From NCBI GenBank assembly GCA_030248225.1, contig JASANE010003569.1:28865-92864 (forward strand): 64,000 nt of DNA. The letters run 5' to 3'. The notes below the pieces were generated by a model that saw only the letters and a program-made list of their open reading frames with translations, made no database searches and was not told the origin of the DNA. Made by a program: the position numbers and the translations under genes. Positions 11,214-23,576 of this stretch are shown one piece after another. Every line of letters begins with the position of its first letter. The stretch's first letter is position 1. The DNA comes from Trileptium ribeirensis (taxonomy: Eukaryota > Nematoda > Enoplea > Enoplida > Thoracostomopsidae).

Positions 11214-12353
11214 CAGGGAATAACTGGAACCAGCAACCGGAACCGTCCATTTAAACCGGATCCGTAACCACAACCTGGTCTTCGAAATTTATATATAGTA
11301 AAACAGATGAAGGAAGAAATTGAGGTATAGTGGATTTAAAATGCATTAAAAATAACTTACATTAAACTTCATGTATTGCGATGGCATTATTGCCTTTCTG
11401 AAACTTTAAAGAGACTGAGGAAGCTAATAATGTTTATTTATCGATCAATATGTCGGTTTTTGGACACCCAGAGCAAAAAATGTCTTCCACTATACACCCT
11501 TGCGTATTTACTGCGTCAATTTGAAAGTGCTTACAACGCATGGAGCGTAGAATAAACACCTTCACTCTGTCCTCAGTCGCCTCTCTTTCCTACACATACG
11601 TTTGTTACATGTTGTTCTGTAGGAAACTTGAAATTATGGGTTTGTATGATTCTAAGGGAAATTGATAGAAAGTAATGTTCTGACCAGTTGTAAGAGATAC
11701 TGTTTAGGCTAACGTTAGACAAACATTGCCGTCAGTTCGATGATAAAGATGATAACTCTCTAAACAGAATGCCTTAAATGAGACAAACTGTGATGCTGCT
11801 CGCACAGTTTCAATAAATACAGTTTATAGCCAAGAAAGGAGTTTCTTTCTGCGTAGCATATAACGTTATTTTACTTCAATTTAGCTGATTTACAAAGTTT
11901 ACAACGCGCTGGCTGGTGCTTGACGCAATTTGTTAGCCAAGCATACGCTAACTACTTCTACGTAAGCCATACTCTTGTTACCCAGTTGGACCGGTTTAAT
12001 TCAAACATACCGCGCAAACTTCTGAATGTAGAAAATAGAAAAACAAGCTTCAACCTTGCTTTTTATTAACAAACTTCTTCAGGGTTAAAATGAAAAATTC
12101 CTACTGAATTTATGTGTATTACTTACGTTTCACACGGCAAATAGATTAGTTAGTCTTTCTTTTGCTTGGTTGTATTGGAGCTTGATCATTGTATGTTACA
12201 TAATGTTTGGAACAGAGATGAAGCAAAAAATGTTGAAGATTTCAAACAAAATTTTTATACCGGAATTCCGGTTCCGGTATGGTTTTTTGCCCTTTGCCGG
12301 AACCGCAACCGCAACACAATTTTCGCCGGAACTGGAATTCCGGTTACTCCGTG
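11214..12353 (+). mobile_element. Non-autonomous hAT-like element, copy 1, with 8-bp target duplication
   Basis: The element begins CAGGGAATAACTGG and ends with the inverted CCGGTTACTCCGTG. The 8 bases before it (11206-11213) and after it (12354-12361) are both CTGTGCAA, a perfect 8-bp target-site duplication. Subterminal regions are rich in CCGGAACCGG and CCGGAATTCCGG words. At 1140 bases it lacks any transposase-like frame. CAGGG termini with an 8-bp duplication fit the hAT superfamily. Copies at 55600-56751 and 56814-58796 share ends and interior; broken copies lie near 13290-14190 and 27707-29200. Confidence 0.85.
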
Positions 12354-12446
12354 CTGTGCAATGATATTATCAACATTATAAAACGCGGGTGTCGTACAAT
12401 ATTATAATTTTTCAGTTAGATTTTGACCTTAAATGTATATATATAA

Positions 12447-12629
12447 TACGCGCCAGAAATGACTTGCATTTCGAGCGAGTGGGTGGCTCGCTCGAGATTC
12501 CGAAACTATTTAATCTTTTAATAAATTCGATTGTTAGAACATTAAATGTTGATTTTCATGTTGATTCAAATATTGATTTTGATTCCGAGCCAGTCTCTAG
12601 CGAGCGATAGTCATTTTTGGCGGGGTGTA
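12447..12629. mobile_element. Short MITE (GTACTCGCC-end family), copy A
   Basis: About 183 bases with inverted ends: left TACGCGCCAGAAATGACT, right AGTCATTTTTGGCGGGGTGTA. Inside are GAGCGAGTGGGTGGCTCGCTCGAG-like words next to both ends and an AT-rich middle. The same arrangement is found at 14240-14368, 29573-29693, 31532-31709 and 53564-53746. TA flanks are possible but not certain. Non-coding. Confidence 0.7.
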
Positions 12630-13289
12630 TGTGCTATTTTCGTAAGCGACAGCGTCCTATTTGTCTGGTTCTATTATTAAGATTGAGCTATGGTCAAATT
12701 TAATCACGTATATACTTAATAAAATATCTTGCGATAGGAAAAAATTCCAAAATCTGCCACGTGAAGTCAAAGGAATATGTTTTGTTTTGAATAAACATTT
12801 GATCGAGTGTAGGCATTTGGAACTGTTTTCAAGAACCAAACCTGCAAGTTAGGAGCTTTTTACCTAAACCTAGCGCAGCTTGCCTTTAGTTAGCTTCCAA
12901 TGGTTCTCTGGCGCAATCTCGGAATCCCCATGATACGGCAAAGTTCCACTTTATGCGAACGAAATTGTTACTGTCGAATGAAATGGGCAAAATATTGACA
13001 ATATAGTACCTTTATAAATTTAATACTATTTACTGCTATATTTAGTCGCTGACTTAGTGCAATATAATTTATATCGCAAGTATTGGTTCAAAAGTTTAAC
13101 CAAAAACCTTCTTTTTATGTCTCAAAGCAGTAATAAATCACAAAATAGAGCAGTTATAATGAACGTTAGTATACAGTCTTTCAAGTTAAAATAAAACCTT
13201 GAACTTTTAGCACGTGGTACATACTGCATATTCGGACAATTTTGCTAGGATATCCATGTATGCTAAACCATATCACGTAGGTAGGGCAC
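12630..13289. other. Non-coding spacer between mobile elements
   Basis: No recognised gene. Short frames stay open on both strands at 12657-12852, with no similarity I can name. The sequence leads into a broken hAT-like copy. Confidence 0.4.
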
Positions 13290-14190
13290 ACAATTGAGCA
13301 GAAATTTTTCATAATAACCTGCAGGAGTTTGTTAAATCAAAGCCAGGTCGATGTTTGTAGCAGCTATTTTACACATCCAGAAGTCTGTGGTATACGTTTG
13401 AATTAAACCGGTCCAACTCGGTAACAGAGTATGGCTTACGCAGAAGTACTTAGGGTATGCTTGGCTAACATAAATTGCGTCAAGCACCCACCAGTGCGCT
13501 TGTAAACTTGGTAAATCAGTCTAAAGTGAAGTAAACTAACGTTATCTGCAACGCAGCTACAAACTGCTTTCTTGGCAATGAACTGTATTTATTGAAACTG
13601 TGGGAGCAGCATCACAGTGTCTCAGTTATAGCATTCTGATTAGAAAGTTATCATTATGATGTAACTGACGGACACTGTTTGTCCAACGCTAGCATAAACA
13701 GTGTCTCTGACCACTGATCAGAAAATTACCTTCTATCTATTATTTTCTCTTAGAATCATATAAACCAATAATTTTAAGTTTCCTACAGTAGAACATGCAA
13801 CAAACGTATGTGTAGTAAAGGGAGGCGACTGGAGACAGAGCGAAAGTGTGTATTCTACGCTCCAAGCTTTGTAAGCACATTCGATTTCACGGAATATACG
13901 CAATGGTGTATAGTCGAACACATTTTTTGCTCTGAATGTCCAAAAACCGACATAATTTGATCGATAAATAAACATTAGCTTCCTCAGTCTCTTTAAAGTT
14001 TTAGAAAGGCAATAATACAATCGCAATACATTAAGTTTAATGTAAAAGTTATTTTTAATGCATTTTAAATCCACTATACCTTCATTTCTTCCATCATCTG
14101 TTTTACTATATATAAATTTCGAAGACCAGGTTCCGGATCCGGTTTAAATGGACGGTTCCGGTTGCTGGTTCCGGTTCCGGTTATTCCCTG
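13290..14190 (-). mobile_element. hAT-like element, broken copy 3 (reverse orientation)
   Basis: The right-hand boundary ends GGTTATTCCCTG at 14190, the inverse of the family left end. Inside, the reverse complement follows copy 55600-56751 closely, including the AATGTTTATTTATCGATCAA and GGCGGGTGCTTGACGC-type segments. The other terminus (CCGGTTACTCCCTG) is missing, so the copy is truncated near 13290. The base run after the right end (TTAGGTAG) differs by one base from GTAGGTAG just before the break, possibly by chance. A 113-codon frame is open on the minus strand (13733-14074); see findings. Confidence 0.75.
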
Positions 14191-14239
14191 TTAGGTAGGT
14201 GGAATTGATGTTACCTATGTTTATTTTTATTAAAGCACA

Positions 14240-14368
14240 GTACCCGCCAAATTTGACTCGCTTGAAATAAATTTGTTCTAAAAATTGAATTTATTATTAA
14301 TTTGATTTTTTTGGAAATCTCGAGCGAGCCATTCGCTGGAGTTGCGACAGTCATTTCTGGCGAGTACT
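14240..14368. mobile_element. Short MITE (GTACTCGCC-end family), copy B
   Basis: Inverted ends: left GTACCCGCCAAATTTGACTC, right GACAGTCATTTCTGGCGAGTAC. An AT-rich middle separates GCTTGAAATAAATTTG and TCTCGAGCGAGCC. It starts only 50 bases after the broken hAT copy ends. No coding frame. Confidence 0.7.
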
Positions 14369-15973
14369 ATATTTATTTTGATGTTGATGTCTTGCATCCG
14401 TGGACATTGGTCTTGTTTTCTCAATTCTAGTCATGCAATTACAATAATTTAACTACAGTATTGTATATTAATGGCGCGGAGTTTTTGTAACGTTTTATTT
14501 TGATTAGAGACGTTTTGGTTATCGTTTTATTGCATGAATTTTTGTATCGGTAGCTTAATTTTTCCTACATCATTCTCGATTCCAGATATATATTAATAGC
14601 CTAGTGTAAATTAAGCTACATAGATCAGAATTTTGATCCTAAAACTAAAAGCGTTTTTTCGTCTATAACAGTATCCAGTAACCAAATGTATTGGACTCAC
14701 TATAAATTTTTATCGTTTCTTTGAAAGAAAACCTTCGATACACGGATTCTGTGGCTTGAATTTTTGTATCGGCATCTTGATTTTTGTTCGTTCTCAATCT
14801 CAGGGATGTATAATATCGTTTAATTCAGCTCTACTAATATATATAAATAATAACTTTTATTTTCGCCATGGAGGTGAATAAATTATGAGTGGTGCATATG
14901 TAATTTACAGGGACAGCCATTCCGAGCATCAAGCAACAAAGTGAGCCGAGCATCAGCCATGTTGCTGAGGAGATATAGCCACTTATTGTCTATTAGGGAC
15001 TCACAATGTGCAACTACGCAGAGGATGATGTGCTCTTCAAAATGAAACTAATAACACCGATATACATAGCTCGCGCGGTTGCATTGATATTGCCGATTTC
15101 GTGTATCCTGGATACATGGCTTAGTTAAAAACAAACTTTTCCCTCGATCCTGCATATTAAAAAAGTCATGTAGCAAAGCATTCTATACAGTCTTTAGATT
15201 TTTTGCTCTACGAAATCAGACTAATTAGGTTAACATATCTGCGCCACCTGTCGAGATACAACTACTAACATTTTTTGTCGGACCTCATTTTTTGGCCCGA
15301 GCCCAGTCGTCCTGCTTTTAAAGCCACAAAGCGTTGAAATTCGTTCTCGCGACGAACTAAAGGGCACAAATAAAGATTTTAAGTTATCGAATGAGCTAAT
15401 GCTGAAAATAATTTTTCTTGAAACTTGTGATTTATAAACACTTGTTTTTGGTCCTTTAATTATGAAATAATGGTCACAGCGATTTAATTGTTGTAAGGTT
15501 TCTGCTATTGTCTTATATAATTGGAAATTGAAAGGATTCGAGAAAGTTCAATTTTAATTCTAGAAATAGCCAACCGCACTCGCTCTTTCCCGCTCGCCGC
15601 GCTAAGTTACTAGTTGTATTTTATGTTTGTCGTTGGTTTTTTTAAGTATGCAAGAGTATGATTTTACTACAGACTGTCTTGGAGAGTTTTCGTTATCGTA
15701 ATATGAAAGCATGTGAAAGCATAGATGTACATTGATTTATGTGCGAACCATAGGTACAACACGATAGTGTACCAACGTACATATACTATGTGAAAAATCT
15801 TACGATGCAATTAAGACAGCCTTTGGTGTGAAAAGAGTTTTTTTCAGACTGTATGACTTAATGAAATGAAAGAATGTTGTTCAAATATATGCTAAATGGT
15901 TGGATCACACGACATACTCCAATTTCAATTAATGTAATGTTTTACATTGTTAATTATTATAATGCTGGAATAA
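14369..15973. other. Non-coding AT-rich sequence
   Basis: No exon or structural RNA recognised. The stretch 14910-15010 (GTGAGCCGAGCATCAGCCATGTTGCTGAGGAGATATAG-like wording) resembles sequence at 63120-63190, so a dispersed repeat of unknown type is likely. Confidence 0.45.
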
Positions 15974-16458
15974 AGGTGACCCAACCAACCATCCTAGTTT
16001 AAATCGATATGGAATCGCAAACCCATGTTGCTGGAAAATGGTGCATTTTGTTCGGTTTTTCGCTAACCGAAAATTCGCGAAATCAAATCCAAGGTCCAGA
16101 AATTAAACCTTGTTTGGCTAAGTTCAATATGAAAAAATTTTGTTCTGCAATGCCTATCAAGTTTGCGTATGGATTACCCAATGTTCGCTATTTACTCGTT
16201 TAATGCAATACTCAAGTCACAAGGAAGCCGGTTCTATCGTTAGGAATTCGGGAACTAAACTAGCTTATTTCAAATTTGACAAAATAATGTTCGTTTTAAC
16301 AATTTCAGCAATTTTATTTGAATCTCGCGAACGCAAAAAGGATAAATTTCAATTACATGTTATTGCGCTCGCGAACAGTATTCCTCCGAATTTCAATTCA
16401 AAAAACGTTCCGTAACAATTTGCGAAATTATAAAATAGGATGGTTCGTGAGATCACCT
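15974..16458 (-). mobile_element. TIR element, 485-bp family, reverse copy
   Basis: Starts AGGTGACCCAACCAACCATC and ends with the inverse, GGATGGTTCGTGAGATCACC. Its reverse complement follows 8156-8640 through the phrases GTTACGGAACG, AAATTGAAATTC, ACTGTTCGCGAGCGC and TTTTTGCGTTCGCGA. The length, 485 bases, is the same as the complete copy at 8156. Two short frames open across it are by-products with no known similarity. The outer GTGAGTAAAAC portion of the inverted repeat is kept only on the right side. Confidence 0.65.
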
Positions 16459-19400
16459 TATGTAGTTTTACTCACGCGTAATAATTAACTGGCAGCAGAC
16501 GGCACATCTTTTGAATGAATTGTTTGTTTATAACATAAACAGAGTATATAAATGTGTGTTGAAACGTGCCTGTCCTCGCGAAAGTGATGAGTTTAATTCA
16601 AAGTTAAAATCAAGTAACTTAGAATCAAGGTGGTAATGCTGAATACGTCCGTGAGGTCTAAAATGCAGAGCGTTTCTGCAGTGGTGCCGCTACCACCCAC
16701 CCTGCCCACTAAGTGAGGGGCCTCATATATTTAATTCAGGCAGATTTTTCTATCAGGGATTTTCTTTCCCAATCTGCTGCGTAACATGTCCACTTGGGTT
16801 GCTTTTATCGTCCCGGACCGGTGCTCACTGAAAATTTTTTGCAGTTTTTATTAAGATTGCTTTTTAAACACAGCTTGACACAGTAGTTTGCTTTAAAATG
16901 CTTAATATAGAATTTCTGCTGTAAATATATCTAAAGACCCCAAATATAAAATAACGGGGCTCTGGTTGTTACCAGGGTATCTGTCTTAGATTATTGACCG
17001 GGGAAGGTCCCTGATAGCCACGCGCCTGTGTTTGTGCCATACCTTTCTGCATGATTCACTATTGTAACCAACAGCCGCCACGTTCATACGAATGAAACGT
17101 AAACAGGAACTGTGAAAAAATTCTTTCAGAATAATTTATTGATATGTATAACTAAAAACAGTGCTTGCGAACAATAATTGTGATATTTCGCTCGATGCAG
17201 GCTCGGTACTATCTTCAAAATTATAGATTATTATTAAAAAATATGTTGATTTGTTTTTTCGATGGTTGATGTTTTATCATCATAAAACTTTTAGCTGCAC
17301 TCAAAACAGCTTAGTGCATGATGCTTGAAGCACCGTAATTTTTATATTGTTGTTAGTGCGCACTGTGCTTTCTTCTAAAAACTAATGTGCCTAGAAGTGA
17401 TATAGTTTATAGCATTCCATTCATGTGTCGCTGTCAAAGTATACTAATTATTATAATAATTATTGTTAAATTTTTAAACGAAAGTTTTTCTAAAGCCAAT
17501 TTCTGTTACATCCACTTTCATTTGCACGTAATTTGGCTTCAGAATTTTTCAAAACAACAATTATTCATGTGTATAGCTTGACTATGACTAAAGTGATGGG
17601 CAAGAATATCCAGATACGAATATGTGCCTGCATAGTAACCGTGACGTAGGTATATCCGGAAAAATTGACATTGTATCCATTAATCAGCTGCAAAATTAAA
17701 TACTGGCTTTCAGACACAAGCGGCGAACGTTGATTTGGGGGTACTGAGAAGACACTCTATTTAAACCTATTTTATAAAGAACTTTTTAGAACAGGTTTTA
17801 GACTTATGTTCTGCATAGTGCGTGTTTATGCTGTCCGTAACGGCACCTCGTTTGACCTTTATTGTTTGTCGGCCAGTTATGTAGAAAGATCCTAGGCTTA
17901 TCAGTAGGCCTAGGAATAGTTAACATAGGACTATAAGTTGGCATAGTGTCAGCGAAACCGCACATATTGGTACAAATGGATATAATAAAAATAATGCGCT
18001 GGTATCGGTTTTACGATCTGTAGTGACTTAACAAAAGAGCAACCCAAGTGTACACACCTGCAGTAGACTCACGCATTACATGAGTCGATGCTCAAATATT
18101 ACGTGTCACCCACACTAGCTTGTTTGTAGCTTTTTCCAGCTTCATAATGTAGCCGATCGTTATAATACGTTGAAATTTTCATAGGCCAATAGTTCATGAC
18201 ATCAGCCCGAATATAATCTTATGTGGTGCAATGGATTAGTTGGAACGATTGTGCTAACCGTTCACTTAATGTAAGGTCGTTGATTCTAATTTTTATTGCG
18301 GCTTTAAAAGTGTGTTCTGCGGTGCAGGAAATACACTTTAATTCTTGCGCGGGCAGTGAAATTTTCCATTTCTTGTGTTTGAGGCGTTAAAATCTAAATG
18401 TACAAGACTTTAAATGGACGAAGCATCGCTGGAATCTATTTCAACTCCCGCGGCTTAACACTGTCCAGACCGTGGTGCTCCGACATGTTTCTGATCCTTA
18501 ACCATCATCATACGGTACTGCCAAAAAAGGTTTTCGCCAGGATTTCCTGAAAGCGAGTCCAACATGCCCCACTGTTGTTTTCCTCCCTCACGACGTGTTC
18601 CCACTCTATTTCCTAACCGGGCAATGTAAATAAAATATGACTGCGAAATCTTGATTGCCTGCTGTCTAATTGTTTTTTATTTGCAATTACAATATTTATA
18701 TACGGCTTTTAATATGGAGTGTCGTAACAATTAGGGCTAATATTTGAAACTTGCTCTGCCACTTTTGTAGACTGCTGGAGCACTTTGAATACTAATTTTC
18801 GGACAAGACTGAGCTTTAGCTCTAAATAATATAAGCATAATTATTGTGATCATCAGCTTTTGTTATACAATGTTTTGTACTTTATTTATTTTACATTTGT
18901 GTGTCGCACTTTGACAATTATCTCTTTGGCATACTTTGACATGTTGTCTTGTTAACATTATAGTCTGGTTGACGTGATTATCGATCGCAGTGCAACTATT
19001 AAACATTTATATTTTAACACTTTACCGCATACAGTTCCAAAGGCTCGCAGTCAAACTACTCAGGTTCAATCCATGACTGCGCCAAAAGTTTGTTCAACAT
19101 ATACGGATCGCGCGTTAATTCATGCGGGAAAGAGTTATATAGTTTAAATTTAGGCCATCGCTCGATTAACCCTTTCCTGCATATAGTAACACACTTGTAA
19201 TACTGTATATTGTGCCGCGATGCACTAACCGCTGCTGTCGTGCTGCATGTCTCACGTAACTTATGCGTTCGATTTGTTCGGTTGCATTGGGAATCGTGTA
19301 ACAGCTCCTAGCTATAGTGGCTAACGTACAATCAAACGATGCAGGTTCACCAAAAGATTTTTCAAAATTAGACCAAACACATTAATTCATCTGGGAAAGG

Positions 19401-19664
19401 GTTAAATGCACTTGGTTGGCATAAATATATAAGAAAAAGCACCAATAGTTGGTAAAGCATTGTTACGGTCTCCAACAATCCTAAAGTCGTCGCTCCGCCG
19501 CTGCAATACGTTATAATGTACATAGTAATAAAAATAAACCGTTATAGTAGGTTTATTAATCCTTCCGTACATAAATTGGTTGTATTTCTTACTGTGTACA
19601 TTGAATAAGGAGTTGTTTATCGAGTTTGATGCGCGGCGTATGTTGACACGAGTGTTGCTATTCT

Positions 19665-19720
19665 CTCTTTGCGAGGTTCCTTATGGATCCGAGCAACAGC
19701 TCCTAAATAGTGTTGGCGCT
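19665..19720 (+). repeat. Second copy of the SINE leader and tRNA-like start
   Basis: GCGAGGTTCCTTATGGATCC followed by GAGCAACAGCTCCTAAATAG matches, with a few changes, the minus-strand sequence at 5180-5215. The two copies diverge after about 50 bases, as expected for old or truncated SINEs. Confidence 0.45.
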
Positions 19721-19867
19721 AATGTATGATGGTCGGCGCCAACTGAAGCAGGATGCGGCAGACTAAGATTGTATCAAATAGGTACACTTTAGCTCATAAT
19801 GAAAAGGGTTAAAACTTAAATGTCTGACTACGCCAGCGTACACAACGAAGCTTGAACGCTTGTTGTT

Positions 19868-20125
19868 CGGGTTCCGTAGTATAGTAGCGCGCTAGGTTTG
19901 CAAGCTAAGAGGCCCAGTTTCGAGTCCCGGGTGGTCTAACGTAATGATCTCTCGTGTGTCTTTCCATTGGTTATTCCGGGGACCCCATAGAAGAGTGATG
20001 TAGCATCTCACTACGGTGGCGTAGATAGCGTAGCATCATCGGTTGATCGGGCCATGTGGTGTAGTGGTAGCGTGGTATAGAACCTTGCAAGCTAGAATTC
20101 CGCGTGGTTCAATGCAATGAAGTGC
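19868..20125 (+). repeat. Pair of tRNA-like sequences, probable SINE
   Basis: Two stretches, 19868-19945 and 20046-20125, each combine an A-box-like word (GTAGTATAGTAGC; GTGTAGTGGTAGC) with TTGCAAGCTA and a B-box-like word (GTTTCGAGTCCCGGG; TGGTTCAATGC). Neither folds into a full cloverleaf, so functional tRNAs are unlikely. The sequence between them contains ACCCCATAGAAGAGTGATG. They could be two SINE heads or a dimeric SINE. A related, more degraded example may lie at 18215-18300. Confidence 0.4.
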
Positions 20126-21605
20126 CTTCTCCTATGTACATATATCTATTTTTGAAAGCTGTGTCGTTTGTCAAGTTATGCTTACTTTTGATGGTCTTAT
20201 AGATACGTATGTGTGAATCGCACTATGCCACTGTGAAACAGAATGTTAGGCATTTTATACTTGACGGAAGCTCGGTTTTGTTGGTTAACGATTGGTGTTT
20301 GGATTAAATGATGGGGTATTTTGAATATCTTTTAATATACTGAAATGACAAATATCTATTTTGTTATTTGGCTTTGACTATGTAACTTGTTTTTGTTTTG
20401 TCTGTTGATGTTTGAGTAGTAAAAATTTATTTAAAAACATTTTCCACTTAACTGTGCTATCGAAAGAAGAGCTGATAAATTTAACCAACATTAGTGCACT
20501 CAGATGATTTTCTTACCTTGCATGCCTTGGAACACAAAGCGTGGGGCTATGTTTTGACTTCCGTTGGCGACAGGACAGTGGTTTGGTGGTTTTCCTAGCC
20601 GGTTTCCGTCGGCATCGCAACACAAACCAATAGGATAGGATTTTTGGGTTCATGGTGGGAGCATTCTAGCATGTAATTTTGTTTCCTCTGACTGTGAGCT
20701 GAAGAAAAAACTTTAATTGTGTGGTGCGACTGTGAGTACTCTTCTTTACCTTGCATGATTTAACAGAAATCTGTTATTGTCCTTATTAGGAGAAACCTTA
20801 TGATCAATATTGGGAGAATCCTTATCATCAAATTAAAATTCCTTGTGTTCGAAATAGGACCTGTACTTGATAATCCCGTGTATCTCCATGTACTGCGTGT
20901 TTCTACTTTCCTGCCTATGCCTTTAGGTTAGTATTTTCCGGTAACCCGGCAGGGAATAACTTCTAGACATTCAAAATGTGGAATGCTCGGATGTTCTACT
21001 GCTGTATCATTACACACTGCATGGGTACCCCAAATCGAGTACCGGGTGCATCGCCCATTCTTATTAGGTAGCCAGTGCTGCGTAGCTCGAGTTTTGGATT
21101 TTTCGGCTCATGGTGGTAGCATTGCCGCAGATGATATTCTTCTTACCTATGTCTGAGATATCTTGCAACACAAAGCATGAAGCTGTTATTTTTTGATTCG
21201 TGATCGCAGCATTGCAGCAGATTTTACTACCACTTTATGCCTTAGACATCCGAACATAAAGCACCACATATAAAATAAACAACAGAGCCTCCCCCCCACC
21301 TTTAATCGGGAAGGGAATCAACTCCTTTAAAAAAAAATTTTGAAGAAAGCACACCCACAAAGAATATACAAGCTTCTTAGTGCTTTACCGTCGTGAAAAA
21401 GAGTAAAAAACGAAACCAGAGATCAAACACGACTTCTATTATTTCCTACAACACCACAAAAACCCCGAAACTTTCTACATAAAAACTCCTATAACCCTAA
21501 CACTCGTTCCGACCCTGTCACGAGCATTTTGGGAAATTTTACACAAAAATTATATTGGGATGGGTTGGCGCATGACCGTTCTGTATAAAGATGTCACAAG
21601 CCGCC

Positions 21606-22057
21606 TTGAACCGCTTTGTATAAAATATATGAACCGTTTTGTATAAAATATATGAACCGTTTTGTATAAAATGTATGAACCGTTTTGTATAAAATATATG
21701 AACCGTTTTGTATAAAATATATGAACCGTTTTGTATAAAATATATGAACCGTTTTGTATAAAATATATGAACCGTTTTGTATAAAATGTATGAACCGTTT
21801 TGTATAAAATATATGAACCGTTTTGTATAAAATATATGAACCGTTTTGTATAAAATATATGAACCGTTTTGTAATGAACCGTTTTGCATAAAATATATGA
21901 ACCGTTTTGTATAAAATGTTTGAACCGTTTTGTATAAAATGTTTGAACCGTTTTGCATAAAATGTATGATCTGCTTTGTATAACATGTATGAACAGTTTT
22001 GTATAGAAGATATAAACCGTTTTGTATGAATCATCTTGTATAAAATGCATGAACCAT
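21606..22057. repeat. 23-bp minisatellite, about 19 units
   Basis: Near-identical units built on GAACCGTTTTGTATAAAA plus ATAT or GTAT run head to tail. Units in the middle (21640-21860) are almost perfect; both edges decay, and one unit near 21870 is shortened to GAACCGTTTTGTA. Since 23 is not a multiple of 3 and the unit has no stop on the minus strand, all three minus frames stay open for 130-170 codons. This is a by-product of the repeat, not a gene. It directly abuts the G+C-rich block on its right. Confidence 0.95.
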
Positions 22058-23023
22058 TGTACTATTGTAGTAACTTATGATTCTGCTAGGGACGAGTGTG
22101 CTAACCTGATCAAACTATGAGGAAGCGAGCTGCCTCAACCGACCTGTAGGACTGAAGATGAAACCCCCACACCGATGGAGATGGAATTTGGTTGAAAATC
22201 CAACTAGCCGACAATATGTGCTGTAGGGTTGACGGTCACGACCGTCCGGGAATAGGAGGCTCCCGACTGCACGTTCAAGAAAACGAGTTTGTTAAGACCG
22301 AAATCAAAGATATCAAATTTACTTGGTTCTAGCGATATAATGAGTAATGGTTACGGAAAACAACAGGACAGGACAAATAGCAATCACGTTTTTGATGGTT
22401 GTTGCGAGCATACGTAACGACGGATGCCGGGTTAATTCGAAGGCCCGCCATCGTCTACGGTATCCTGATCCGGAAAGATAACCGGAACAGGCTAGTAGAG
22501 CACATTGAGAATCGTGGACGGACATCCAAAACCGCCCCGGACAACGCCTGAACTTCGCCTATAATACGTAGAGACAATCGCTACTTACGCTAGGTAGGAT
22601 TGTCATCGTGGAACCTGGACCATCACTTTCCATGCAGTTAGGGCATATTATATATAAAATATGTACATGTATCTATCTATGTGTGTATCCTGTGGACGAT
22701 TTTTAGGCAAAACCGCCTTGCTTCCGTAGCCTATAGCGGTATGCAACCGATACAAAGCCATCACGCGCCGACATCTCCGTCGCCGTACCCCGCGTCAGAA
22801 CCAGCGCATGCGACCCCTCGTTTTGTTCACCGCGATTAGTTGAATCCAACCATATGCTTTGAACCTCCGTCCGAATCCCCGCTGACCCGCGACAGTCACG
22901 CGAAGTCGCTTAGAAAGCTGTTGACAACCGCTGATGGGCACCGATAATTAGAGATTTTCGCTCTACCTTAAAAATGGGCGAATCACCCCTCATTAAATTT
23001 GTCTCGATGAGACATCTCCAAAA

Positions 23024-23233
23024 ATACCCGGCGGGTCTCGCTCCGCCGCCCCGTTAACCCGTACGACCAATAAACGTGCCTCCCATCGTAGCCACGACTC
23101 TCTCTAACCGCACCAATTTTAGTACAAGATTTTACTCCTACCGCCCCAGTGGCGATATCACCCCTCGTTCGAACCGCCGTTGGACGCTGAGTCCGACGAT
23201 ACCCGGCGGGCGTCGCTCCGCCCATCCGTTAAC
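23024..23233 (+). repeat. Direct repeat pair inside the G+C-rich block
   Basis: The 35-base segments 23024-23058 and 23199-23233 both begin ATACCCGGCGGG, contain TCGCTCCGCC and end CCGTTAAC; 30 of 35 positions agree. The similarity continues more weakly upstream (ATCACCCCTC at 22982 and 23157), giving a repeat period of 175 bases. Confidence 0.75.
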
Positions 23234-23550
23234 GCAGGAGAGCCCGCGAAAGCGTCCCATACTAATACATAGGGGAACCCAAAAGTGGGTTCCAACCCGC
23301 TTTTACGTCTACCCCCCTCGAGTTTGGTATCAATCGACCCCGTTTTCCGTCATGGGATCGAATTTGGCCCCAGCCCCTCGAAAATCTTCCCGGATTACCC
23401 TTGTCCCGCTACCCTTCCCACACCCGCCTCGTGTCCTCGTTGTCCTTTCGATTTTGTCCTCGTTTTCTCTCTCTAACCGACGTTTCTGGTCGGTTTTCTT
23501 TTGTCGTCGTTGTTGTTGTTGTTTTTGGTGTGTTATGAGTATGTGTTTAT

Positions 23551-23576
23551 CCTGAGCGACCTTTTTGTCACTCAGG
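23551..23576 (+). other. Hairpin, 10-bp stem with one mismatch
   Basis: CCTGAGCGAC faces GTCACTCAGG across a 6-base CTTTTT loop; only one pair (C/A) is mismatched. It lies after the T-rich tract 23455-23540 and just before a TG/TA microsatellite. The function is unknown. Confidence 0.6.

Larger units (their letters stand above)
16459..21605. other. Gene-poor stretch with tRNA-like repeats
   Basis: No exon recognised over 5 kb. Several sequences with A-box/B-box character occur (18215-18300, 19665-19720, 19868-19945, 20046-20125; see separate entries). Diverged direct repeats are visible between 20511-20680 and 21085-21260, sharing AACACAAAGC and CATGGTGG.AGCATT words. Nothing else can be supported. 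Confidence 0.45.

Noticed and set aside
19868..20125. Functional tRNA genes
   Set aside because: A- and B-box-like words are present, but stems do not pair well enough for a cloverleaf; SINE heads are more likely.
21539..22050. Three overlapping minus-strand frames of 139-166 codons with FIQNGSYILYKTV repeats
   Set aside because: They are the three readings of the 23-bp minisatellite; the length is explained by the absence of stops in the unit.
23076..23555. 159-codon + frame in the G+C-rich block
   Set aside because: It covers a direct repeat and a low-complexity T/G tract, with a proline/arginine/serine bias expected from composition.
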